A DNA stretch of 64,000 nucleotides from Erythrobacter sp. (GTDB lineage Bacteria > Pseudomonadota > Alphaproteobacteria > Sphingomonadales > Sphingomonadaceae). The stretch is from the NCBI GenBank assembly GCA_009993635.1, contig JAACTC010000005.1:742947-806946 (forward strand), given 5' to 3'. The notes under the pieces were generated by a model. It searched no databases, had not been told where the DNA came from, and was given only the letters and a program-made list of their open reading frames with translations. This document shows, piece by piece, positions 27,352-35,368 of this stretch. The number at the start of each line of letters is the position of its first letter. Position 1 is the first letter of the stretch. The position numbers were made by a program, and so were the translations under genes.

Positions 27352-28112
27352 TGCTGCCAGCTGTCGTCGATCCGCGTGGCCTTGCGCTTCCACGCCTCGA
27401 AATCGAACACGCCCGCGCCGCCCTGGCCCTGCATCACCGAAAGATCGCGCTGGTGCACGTCGATCACCTCCTGCGGCACCAGATGGGGATTGCCCATGCT
27501 CAGCGTCGCGATCTGGATCTCGCACGCACGCTGCAGCGCCCACATCTTCAGGAACATGCCCTGGATCGTCTTGTCCAGCACCACCGGGCCGTGATTGCGC
27601 AGCAGCAGGATGGACTTGTCGCCCAGGTTGTCGATCAGCCGGTCGCCTTCTTCGGCGCGCACGGTGACACCTTCGAAGTCGTGATAGCCGACCTGATTCT
27701 GGAAGTTGCAGGCGTAGAAATTGGTCGGCAGCAGCCCATCCTTGTGGCTGCACACCGCCATCGTGGCAGTGGTATGGACGTGGCAGATCGCGTTCGCCCG
27801 CTCACCCAGATGCTTGTGAAAATGGGCGTGCTGGGTGAAGCCAGCCTTGTTCACCATGTAGGGCGAACCGCCGATATTATTGCCATCGACATCGATCTTC
27901 ACGAGGTTGGACGCGGTCACTTCCTCGTACAGCAGGCCGAACGGGTTGATCAGGAATGCGCCCTCTTCGCCCGGCACCGCGACCGAGATGTGGTTGTAGA
28001 TCGATTCCGTCCAGCCGAGCAGGTCGAATATGCGATAGCACGCGGCGAGGTCGAGCCGCGCCTGCCATTCTTCCTTCGAGCATTCGTAACCGAGCTTTGC
28101 CTGCGTCGCCAT
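27348..28112 (-). CDS. Class II aldolase/adducin family protein
   Basis: A 254-residue zinc-dependent aldolase-type protein. The metal ligands are His111 and His113 in CHVHTTAT and His174 in LRNHGPV, as in fuculose-phosphate aldolase relatives. It belongs to the subgroup often annotated class II aldolase/adducin and may act as an epimerase, aldolase or decarboxylase; the substrate is not clear. The ATG at 28112 has GGAGAGG upstream. A very long open frame continuing upstream to 29411 is antisense to the MATE gene and is not real. Confidence 0.87.
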   Translation of the reverse strand: MATQAKLGYECSKEEWQARLDLAACYRIFDLLGWTESIYNHISVAVPGEEGAFLINPFGLLYEEVTASNLVKIDVDGNNIGGSPYMVNKAGFTQHAHFHKHLGERANAICHVHTTATMAVCSHKDGLLPTNFYACNFQNQVGYHDFEGVTVRAEEGDRLIDNLGDKSILLLRNHGPVVLDKTIQGMFLKMWALQRACEIQIATLSMGNPHLVPQEVIDVHQRDLSVMQGQGGAGVFDFEAWKRKATRIDDSWQQ

Positions 28113-28229
28113 CGTGGCCTCTCCTTCATATCTGTTTGGCCCGCATGATAGGGCATCGCGCGGGCGCGGCACAAGCGTGCGGATTTGGCGCTTTAGCTTG
28201 TGCCACGTTCGGGCTACCGCCCCGGCGCA

Positions 28230-29621
28230 ATGAGCAACCAAGCAAAGCTTACGCGCGGGAGCATTCCGGGCCATCTTGTAAAACAGACCGTGCCGATGAT
28301 TATCGGCGTGGCCGCGATCATGTCGATCAGCCTGATCGACGCCTATTTCATCGGGCAACTGGGGCCGGACCCACTGGCCGCGATCAGCTTCATCTTCCCG
28401 ATCACCGTTGCACTGACCAGCCTTGGCGTGGGCGTGATGGTCGGGATCAATTCGGTCGTCGCGCGATCGCTGGGCGCCGGGGACCACGATCAGGCCGCGC
28501 GGCGGGCCAATCTGGGCGTGGTGTTCGCAGCCGTGGTCGGCGTTGCGCTGGGCGTGGCGCTGTGGCTGCTGCAGGAGCCGCTGTTTCGCCTGATGAACGC
28601 GCCTGACAACCTGCTGCCGCTGATCCGCGATTATATGGAGCCGTTCGCGCTCGCCTTCCCCTTCCTGCTCGTGCTGATGGGCTTCAACGGGGTGCTTCGC
28701 GGCCAGGGCGAAGCGAATATGAGCAGCTTCATCAACATCGCCTATGCGGCGGTGAACTGGGTGCTCGACCCGATCCTGATTACCGGCGCATTCGGCATCG
28801 AAGGCTTCGGGATTGCAGGCGCAGCTTACGCAACCCTGATCGGCTGGGCGGTGGCGGTAGTTCTGGCGGTTTTCTGCGTCGGCAGGACCAACCTGCCCTT
28901 CCGGCCCGCGCTGATCCGCCAGTGCGAAAACCCGCGCGAGCCTATCATGGCGATCATGCGGGTGGCGGGACCGGCATCCTTCTCCAACGCGATCAACCCC
29001 ATCGGGCTTTCCGTGCTGACCGCACTTATCGCGCTGGAGGGACAATCCGCGGTTGCCGCTTTCGGCGCAGCGGGGCGGCTGCAGAGCTTCGCGGTGGTGC
29101 CGCTGCTGGCGCTTTCGGGATCGATCGGCGCAATCGTCGGCCAGAACTGGGGCGCGAACCAGCCGGAACGATCGCGCGCGGCGGCGCGCGGTGCGGGCCT
29201 TTTCTCGGTGATCTACGGGCTGGTGGTCGCGGTTGCGCTGGTGGCGGCAGCAAAGTGGTTCGCGGGATTCTTCACCGATGATCCGGCCATCGTCCGCCAG
29301 TTCGCCCGCTATCTGGAGATTGCCGCTTGGGGATATGCCGGGTTCGGCCTCCTCATCGTGGGCAACGGCATCCTCAACGCGGTCGACAAGGCGGGTCTTG
29401 CGCTGGCGCAAAGCTGCGCGCGCGTGTTCCTGGTAATGCTGCCCTTCGGCTGGCTGCTGCGACCCGTATGGGATTCCGACGCGATCTACGCCGCGGAGCT
29501 CGCCGCAAATGTGATCGGTGGGCTGGTGGCGGTGCTGATCGTGCGCAAGGTGCTGGCGGGTGAACCCAAGGCTGCCGCAAGAACTGCGGAACCCGCGGGA
29601 GCCGAACCTAGCGCAAGCTGA
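28230..29621 (+). CDS. MATE family multidrug/toxin exporter
   Basis: A 463-residue integral membrane protein with twelve helices in two six-helix halves. It has MATE hallmarks: a Pro-containing first helix (VPMIIGVAAIMS), the GVGVMVGINSVVARSLGAGD region and GQNWGANQPERS in the second half. It would export cations or toxins using Na+ or H+. The ATG at 28230 is preferred over 28200. Its 3' end overlaps the convergent hydroxylase gene by 14 bases. Confidence 0.88.
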   Translation: MSNQAKLTRGSIPGHLVKQTVPMIIGVAAIMSISLIDAYFIGQLGPDPLAAISFIFPITVALTSLGVGVMVGINSVVARSLGAGDHDQAARRANLGVVFAAVVGVALGVALWLLQEPLFRLMNAPDNLLPLIRDYMEPFALAFPFLLVLMGFNGVLRGQGEANMSSFINIAYAAVNWVLDPILITGAFGIEGFGIAGAAYATLIGWAVAVVLAVFCVGRTNLPFRPALIRQCENPREPIMAIMRVAGPASFSNAINPIGLSVLTALIALEGQSAVAAFGAAGRLQSFAVVPLLALSGSIGAIVGQNWGANQPERSRAAARGAGLFSVIYGLVVAVALVAAAKWFAGFFTDDPAIVRQFARYLEIAAWGYAGFGLLIVGNGILNAVDKAGLALAQSCARVFLVMLPFGWLLRPVWDSDAIYAAELAANVIGGLVAVLIVRKVLAGEPKAAARTAEPAGAEPSAS

Positions 29622-30420
29622 CGCTGTCCGGCGGCAGCGGCTGAGGCAGAGCGCGAAAGGGCGCAGTCAGGCTGTTGCCAAGCGCAAGGTCCGCCAGCGA
29701 GGCGGCATCCGCCACCCCGATGTCGATATTTGCCTGCGGGCGTCTGCGCAGCGTGCGGTGCAGCCGATCCCACAGGCTCAGCCCGCTGGTCCAGTTGCTG
29801 TCCATCTCTTCGCGCAGCTTGGAATGATGAACGCCGTGCATTTCGGGCGTTGTGAAGATGAGGGACAGACGCTCGTCCCACCGCCCCGGCAGGCGCAGGT
29901 TGGAATGGTGGAACAGCACCGAGGCATCGAAGAACCGGCGGTGCGCCATCAAAATAGCCGGGTCCGCGCCCGCCAGCGTCACCTGCGCCACGCGGAACGG
30001 CAGCGAGACCAGCATGTCGACCGCGTGGAAGCGCAGCGCGGTGGTCATGTCCATATCCGGGTCGATGTGGTGGACCCGGTGGAAGCGCCACAGGAACGGC
30101 ACCTTGTGGGTCGCGATGTGCCACCAGTAGTACGCGTAATCCATCGCCGCCACGCCGAGCGCGATCTGCAGCGGGCGTGGCAGCGGGACGGCCTGCACCA
30201 GCCCGCGCCGCGCCGTTGCATTGCTGCGCGCCAGCACCTTGAGCACGGGCATTTCGATGGCGCTGACCACCAGCATGGTGCCCGCACCCAGGGCCAGATT
30301 GCGCAGCTGTCGGGTTGCAGTGCCGTGCGTCTGCCGCCGCAGCGGGCGCGCGCGCTCTGCCAGCCACAGACCGCCGAGCAGCGCGGCACCGGCGAACGCG
30401 AGGGGAGAGATGCGGGCCAT
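29608..30420 (-). CDS. Sterol desaturase / fatty acid hydroxylase family protein
   Basis: A 270-residue membrane di-iron protein. The His box is visible as WRFHRVHH, with others in HHSNL and HGVHHS, plus several hydrophobic helices. Such enzymes hydroxylate or desaturate lipids, including carotenoids and fatty acids; the substrate here is unknown. The ATG at 30420 was chosen over an in-frame ATG at 30522. Convergent with MATE, divergent from the glycosyltransferase pair. Confidence 0.8.
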   Translation of the reverse strand: MARISPLAFAGAALLGGLWLAERARPLRRQTHGTATRQLRNLALGAGTMLVVSAIEMPVLKVLARSNATARRGLVQAVPLPRPLQIALGVAAMDYAYYWWHIATHKVPFLWRFHRVHHIDPDMDMTTALRFHAVDMLVSLPFRVAQVTLAGADPAILMAHRRFFDASVLFHHSNLRLPGRWDERLSLIFTTPEMHGVHHSKLREEMDSNWTSGLSLWDRLHRTLRRRPQANIDIGVADAASLADLALGNSLTAPFRALPQPLPPDSVSLR

Positions 30421-30469
30421 TGCGCGCACCTTATGGGAAAGCAGTCCGCTTGTCGCTAAGGCCTGGCCG

Positions 30470-31045
30470 ATGACGCCCGAAATCGCGATCTTCGCCCGCT
30501 GGCCGGAACCGGGCAAGGCCAAGACCCGGCTGATCCCCGCGCTGGGCGCGGAGGGTGCCGCGCAGCTTTATGCCAGACTGCTGGAACTGACAGTGCGCGA
30601 GGCGCGTGCTTCTGGCTTGCCGTTCCACCTGCGCGTCACCGGCGACGATCCTGCGCGCTTTTGCGACTGGCTGGGGGACGATCTGGATGTGAGAGACCAG
30701 GGCGGCGGCGATCTGGGTGAAAAGCTGACCCGCGTGCCCACACCGGGCATGATGATCGGCAGCGATTGCCCCGGCCTCACCGCTACCCTGCTTCGGGAGG
30801 CCGCCGGGGCGCTGGCCACCAACGAAGCCGTGATCGGCCCTGCGGATGATGGTGGCTACTGGTTGCTGGGCCTCGCACGGCCTCGCCCCGGGCTGTTCGC
30901 GAAGATGGCGTGGAGCACGCCGCAGGTCTTCCCCGAAACGATGCAGCGGTTGGGCGCGCTGGGCATTACCCCGCACCTGCTGCCCGAGCTCACCGATATC
31001 GACACGGGCGACGATCTGGCCGCATGGCCCGGGCTGCTGGCGTGA
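30470..31045 (+). CDS. TIGR04282-type glycosyltransferase (DUF2064)
   Basis: A 191-residue nucleotidyl/glycosyl-transferase-like protein with FARWPEPGKAKTRL near the N-terminus and GSDCPGL and GPADDGGYWLLG in the middle; these are the family's hallmarks. The family name mentions arsenosugar biosynthesis because of cluster context in other organisms, but members also occur elsewhere. It overlaps the next gene by 4 bases (GTGA), so the two are made together. Confidence 0.85.
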   Translation: MTPEIAIFARWPEPGKAKTRLIPALGAEGAAQLYARLLELTVREARASGLPFHLRVTGDDPARFCDWLGDDLDVRDQGGGDLGEKLTRVPTPGMMIGSDCPGLTATLLREAAGALATNEAVIGPADDGGYWLLGLARPRPGLFAKMAWSTPQVFPETMQRLGALGITPHLLPELTDIDTGDDLAAWPGLLA

Positions 31046-31770
31046 CCACGGCCGGTGTGTCCATCGTGGTGCCCGTGCTCAACGAGGCAGCAGCCATTCC
31101 TGCGCTTGCGGAGCATCTCGCCACGCTCGATCCCAGCCCAGCCGAAATCATTCTGGTCGATGGCGGCAGCGAGGATGACAGCATCGCGCTCGCCAAAGCG
31201 GCAGGCTGGCGCGTCATTTCCACCCAGCGCGGGCGAGCGCGCCAGATCAACGCCGGGGTCGAGGCGGCGAGCAGCCCACTGATCTGCGTGGTTCACGCAG
31301 ACAGCTTTCCCCCGCAAGACATGGTCGCGGTGATCCGACACACGCTCGGCGACCCGAAAACCGCGCTCGCCAGTTTCACCCCGCTTATCACGGGCGAGAA
31401 GACCCGCTGGCTGACCAGCGCGCACAATTACGCGAAGACCTGGTACGCCCCGCTGGTTACCCGACCGCACCTGTTCCTGCGCGGCGTCCGCCTGCTGTTC
31501 GGCGACCACGCGATGTTCTTCCGGCGCGCAGATTTCCTGATACTGGGCGGCTGCACGCCCGGCGACATGGTGATGGAAGAGGCGGATCTGTGCGTGAAAT
31601 TCGCGAAGCTTGGCCGCATCCGCATGGTCCCGCGCATCGTGCGCACGTCCGACCGGCGGATTGCCGCGTGGGGTCCGCTCAAGGCCAACTGGATCTACTT
31701 CAAGGTCGGCATCCTGTGGGCGATCGGCCAGCGCAGCCGGATGGAGCGCGACTACCCGGATATCCGCTAG
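31042..31770 (+). CDS. TIGR04283-type family 2 glycosyltransferase
   Basis: A GT-A glycosyltransferase of 242 residues: VSIVVPVLNEA, VDGGSEDDS (metal and nucleotide-sugar site) and GDMVMEEADLCVKFAKLG. It pairs with the TIGR04282 gene in many genomes. The start is a GTG within GTGA, overlapping the previous stop. The stop lies 1 base from that of the convergent SDR. The sugar and acceptor are unknown. Confidence 0.86.
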   Translation: MTTAGVSIVVPVLNEAAAIPALAEHLATLDPSPAEIILVDGGSEDDSIALAKAAGWRVISTQRGRARQINAGVEAASSPLICVVHADSFPPQDMVAVIRHTLGDPKTALASFTPLITGEKTRWLTSAHNYAKTWYAPLVTRPHLFLRGVRLLFGDHAMFFRRADFLILGGCTPGDMVMEEADLCVKFAKLGRIRMVPRIVRTSDRRIAAWGPLKANWIYFKVGILWAIGQRSRMERDYPDIR

Positions 31771-31771
31771 C

Positions 31772-32809
31772 CTAGCGGGCCATCACCGATGCGGTGGGCA
31801 GGAACCCTTCCTCGACGCAATAGCCGATCAGCCGCTCCAGATAGGCAGCGTCGGCGGGCCGCGAAGCCAATCCGGTGACCCGCCGCAGATTGCTGTCATC
31901 GAACCGGGGATCGCGCTGGAAATAGCTGGCATACAAGGCGGAAACGCGCCCGTGCAGGCGGCGTTCGAGCGGGGGCAGCTGCTTTGCGTCGAATGCTTCG
32001 GGGTCCACCAGCGTCGGCGTGTGCAATCCGGCCACGCTGCCGATCCCGCGCGCGAAATCGACCATCGGCAGCGGTTCGGACGAGACGAGATGAAAAGTGC
32101 CACCCTTCGCCGCATCCCAGTTTTCCACCAGCGCCGCGATTCCCCCCGCCACATGGTCGATGGGCACGAAGTTTAGCGTTGCCTCCCTGCCCGCCGGAAC
32201 CAGCCGGATGCGCCCCTCCGCGATCAGTTTGAATGCAAGGTAGATCGCATCGAACTGGCGGATGCGCCCGGTTTCATAGTCGCCCAGCGTGATCCCCGGC
32301 CGGGCAATCGCCCAGTCGATCTCGGCCGCGCGCACCAGCCGCTCCGCTGCGGCCTTGCTCGCTTCGTAGCCATTGGCGAAGCCGCCCGGATGTGGCAGCG
32401 GATCGTCCTCCGCAATCGGGCCATCGCGGTTGCCGCACACATAGGCGGTGCTGACCTGCAGCAGCCCTGCCCCGCCCGCCTGTGCCAGCGCCAGAACGTG
32501 CGCGACACCTTGCGTGTTGGCGGCGGCATATTCTTCATCGGTCAGGTCGAAGCGGATGGTGGCCGCGCAGTGGATCACCAGATCGTGGTCGTGCGCCAGC
32601 CGGTCGTAGACCTCACGCTCCAGCCCCAGCTTTTCACGCCGGATATCGCAGGCGACCGTCTGTGCAACCGCGACCGCCGCCCCGCTATTGCTGCGCACTT
32701 CGGGATTGCGGTGAACCAGCGCGGTTACGTCATGCCCCGCCGCAACCAGCCGCGCGCAAACCTCTCCGCCGATCAGCCCGGCGGCCCCCGTCACCAGTAT
32801 CCGGCTCAA
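31772..32809 (-). CDS. NAD-dependent epimerase/dehydratase (extended SDR)
   Basis: A 345-residue Rossmann-fold enzyme: nucleotide motif TGAAGLIG at residues 7-14, catalytic Ser120-Thr121 and Tyr148-x-x-x-Lys152 in YEASK. The layout fits the extended SDR with the male-sterility/fatty acyl reductase-like NAD_binding_4 domain more than a sugar epimerase. The substrate is not known. It is convergent with the glycosyltransferase pair and divergent from the flavoprotein gene. Confidence 0.82.
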   Translation of the reverse strand: MSRILVTGAAGLIGGEVCARLVAAGHDVTALVHRNPEVRSNSGAAVAVAQTVACDIRREKLGLEREVYDRLAHDHDLVIHCAATIRFDLTDEEYAAANTQGVAHVLALAQAGGAGLLQVSTAYVCGNRDGPIAEDDPLPHPGGFANGYEASKAAAERLVRAAEIDWAIARPGITLGDYETGRIRQFDAIYLAFKLIAEGRIRLVPAGREATLNFVPIDHVAGGIAALVENWDAAKGGTFHLVSSEPLPMVDFARGIGSVAGLHTPTLVDPEAFDAKQLPPLERRLHGRVSALYASYFQRDPRFDDSNLRRVTGLASRPADAAYLERLIGYCVEEGFLPTASVMAR

Positions 32810-32953
32810 CGGCTGCCACCGGTTTTCGCACAGTGTGCGGGATGATGCCGGGACGGCAACGTCTGAAAATGCATGAAACCTGTCGACCTCCGGCTGTTGT
32901 CGCGCCTACACACCACGGGTTCAGGCAGGCGGCAAGGTGGGGCCACGAAGCTT

Positions 32954-34375
32954 ATGGGTTTTTCGCACGACGTGATCGTCATCGGCGCGGGCGCTGCGGG
33001 GCTGACTGCGGCGGGTGGCTGCGCGCTGTTCGGCCTGAAGGTCGCGCTGATCGAACGCGCGGAGATGGGTGGCGAATGCCTCAATAATGGCTGCGTGCCG
33101 TCCAAGGCACTGATTACCGCCGCCCGGCGCGCCGCGGTCGCGAACGAGGAAAAGCGGTATGGCGTGCAACTGGCCGCGCCGCGCATCGATTGGGCGGGCG
33201 TCCACGCGCATATCCACGCCGCCATCGCGGGAATCGCGCCGCACGACAGCCAGGAACGGTTCGAGGAGATGGGGTGCGACGTCTATCGCGGCCACGCCGT
33301 CTTCGTGGGCAAGCGCAAGGTGCAGGTCGAGGACACGCTGCTTTCCGCCCCGCGCATCGTGATCGCGACCGGATCGGCCCCCGCCATACCCCCTATCGCG
33401 GGGCTGGATGAGGTTCCCTACCTCACCAACGAGAATATCTGGGATCTGGACGCCTTGCCGCAGCATCTGGTCATTGTCGGTGGCGGGGTGATCGGCATGG
33501 AGATGGCGCAGAGCTTCCGCCGCCTCGGCAGCGAAGTCACCGTGATCGAACCCGATGCGCCGATGGGCCGCGACGACCCGGATTCGGTTGCCGTGGTGGT
33601 CGATCAGATGAAGGCCGAGGGCGTAATGTTCGTCCAGGGCAAGGCCGCCAGGGTCGTGCCCGGCGCGCTCGGCAGCTTCACCGTTACGCTGGAGGACGGG
33701 CAGGACATCGCCGGCACGCACCTGCTGATCGCGACCGGGCGCAAGGCCCGCGTCGATGAATACGGGCTGGAAGATATCGGCGTAAAGCTGGGCCGCAACG
33801 GCATCGCGGTGGACGAGCGGCGGCGGACCAACCTGAAGCACATCTACGCCATCGGCGATTGCCGCGAAGGCCCGCGCCTGACCCATGTCTCGGGCTACGA
33901 GGGCAGCAATGTGGCGCTCGAAATAACGCTCGGGCTGCCGACCAAGGTCGACTGGTCGGCCCTGCCCTGGTGTACCTATACCGATCCGGAAGTCGCGCAG
34001 ATCGGCCTGACCGAAGCGCAGGCGCGCGAGGAGCATGGCGACAGGCTGACCGTGGTGCGCGAAGGCTTCGACGATAACGAGCGCGCGGTTGCGGAGGGCG
34101 ATACGCGGGGCCACATGAAGGTGATGATGGTCGGTAAAAAGGTCGTGGGTGCCAGCATCGTCGGCAGGAATGCGGGCGAATTGCTGTTGCCCTTCACCCA
34201 GTTGATCACCGGCAAGGCAAGCACATTTGCACTGGGCAGCGCCATCGTCGCCTACCCGACCCGCAGCGAGATCACCAAGGCGGCGGCATTCAGCGCGTGG
34301 GAAGGCACGGTCTTCGGCGGCGTGCCAAGGGGCTATGCCAAAACCCGCGCCTGGATGCGGAAGATCACTCGCTGA
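32954..34375 (+). CDS. Mercuric-reductase/lipoamide-dehydrogenase-like flavoprotein
   Basis: FAD- and NAD(P)H-binding disulphide oxidoreductase of 473 residues. It has VIGAGAAGLTAA (FAD), a redox Cys42-Leu-Asn-Asn-Gly-Cys47 pair, VGGGVIGMEMA (NADPH) and IYAIGDC. The C-terminal active-site base His of mercuric and lipoamide reductases is replaced by Tyr434 in VAYPTRSE. There is no N-terminal GMTCxxC metal domain. The ATG at 32954 is likely; one at 32873 would add 27 residues. Its stop overlaps the start of the radical SAM gene (TGATG). Confidence 0.85.
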   Translation: MGFSHDVIVIGAGAAGLTAAGGCALFGLKVALIERAEMGGECLNNGCVPSKALITAARRAAVANEEKRYGVQLAAPRIDWAGVHAHIHAAIAGIAPHDSQERFEEMGCDVYRGHAVFVGKRKVQVEDTLLSAPRIVIATGSAPAIPPIAGLDEVPYLTNENIWDLDALPQHLVIVGGGVIGMEMAQSFRRLGSEVTVIEPDAPMGRDDPDSVAVVVDQMKAEGVMFVQGKAARVVPGALGSFTVTLEDGQDIAGTHLLIATGRKARVDEYGLEDIGVKLGRNGIAVDERRRTNLKHIYAIGDCREGPRLTHVSGYEGSNVALEITLGLPTKVDWSALPWCTYTDPEVAQIGLTEAQAREEHGDRLTVVREGFDDNERAVAEGDTRGHMKVMMVGKKVVGASIVGRNAGELLLPFTQLITGKASTFALGSAIVAYPTRSEITKAAAFSAWEGTVFGGVPRGYAKTRAWMRKITR

Positions 34376-35367
34376 TGGCGTCGCGCTCCAAAAGCAGGAA
34401 TGCGCCGCAAGGCCCCTCGCCCTTCGCGGTGGAGGCGGCGGACCTGCCGCAGGGCAAGTTCACCGATCCCGATGTGACCGCGGAAGGAGAGCCGCGCGCG
34501 CAGGTGCCGTTGCTGGAGCTTGAGACGCTGTGGCTGTGCACCGGCACGCTGTGCAACCTCGCCTGCGCCACCTGTTACATCGAAAGCAGCCCGACCAACG
34601 ACGCGCTGGTCTACCTGACCGCAGAACACGCCGCGCGCTATTTCGACGAGATCGAACGCGATGGCTGGACCACGCGGGAAATCGGCTTCACCGGCGGCGA
34701 ACCCTTTATGAACCCACATTTCATGGCGATGCTGGAAGACGCGCTGCGCCGGGGTTTCGAAGCGCTGGTGCTGTCCAACGCGATGAAGCCGATGCGGCGG
34801 CACGAAGAGAAATTGCTGGAATTGCAAAAGACTTACGGATCGAAGCTGACAATCCGCGTCAGCCTGGATCATCATACCAAGGCAGCGCACGAGGGGGAGC
34901 GCGGGGCGAACAGCTGGGACGCCGCGATCGACGGGCTGAGATGGCTGTCCGATCACGGCTTCTCCATCGCGGTCGCAGGCCGCCTGCTGCCCGGCGAAGG
35001 GATGGTGGAAGCACGCGAAGGCTATGCCGCGCTGTTCGAACGCCACGGCCTGCGGATCGACGCGAAGGATCCCGCACGCTGCGTGCTGTTCCCCGAGATG
35101 GACGCGCAGAAGGATGTGGCGGAGATCACCACCGCCTGCTGGGACATTCTGGGCAAGTCACCGGCAGACATCATGTGCGCGACCAGCCGCATGGTCGTCC
35201 ACCGCAAGGGCGAACCGACCCCGCGCGTGGTCGCCTGCACGCTGATTCCCTACGACCGCGAATTCGACCTCGGCGAAACCCTGGCGGAGGCGAACACGGC
35301 GGTGAAGCTCAACCACCCGCACTGCGCACGCTTTTGCGTGCTCGGCGGGGCGAGTTGCTCGGCCTAG
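34375..35367 (+). CDS. Radical SAM protein with extra C-terminal cysteines
   Basis: A 330-residue radical SAM enzyme with Cys60-x3-Cys64-x2-Cys67 (CNLACATC), GFTGGEPFMN after it, and a C-terminal Cys-rich tail (HCARFCVLGGASCS), which may hold an auxiliary iron-sulfur cluster. It starts within TGATG of the flavoprotein gene, so the two are translationally coupled. It is not an obvious ArsS. The reaction is unknown. Confidence 0.85.
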   Translation: MASRSKSRNAPQGPSPFAVEAADLPQGKFTDPDVTAEGEPRAQVPLLELETLWLCTGTLCNLACATCYIESSPTNDALVYLTAEHAARYFDEIERDGWTTREIGFTGGEPFMNPHFMAMLEDALRRGFEALVLSNAMKPMRRHEEKLLELQKTYGSKLTIRVSLDHHTKAAHEGERGANSWDAAIDGLRWLSDHGFSIAVAGRLLPGEGMVEAREGYAALFERHGLRIDAKDPARCVLFPEMDAQKDVAEITTACWDILGKSPADIMCATSRMVVHRKGEPTPRVVACTLIPYDREFDLGETLAEANTAVKLNHPHCARFCVLGGASCSA

Positions 35368-35368
35368 C

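Noticed and set aside
28113..29411. 433-residue N-terminal extension of the class II aldolase
   Set aside because: It is antisense to the MATE gene; the ATG at 28112 with GGAGAGG is the proper start.
30470..35367. Calling the locus an arsenosugar pathway
   Set aside because: arsM and arsS were not seen; the TIGR names reflect context in other genomes only.
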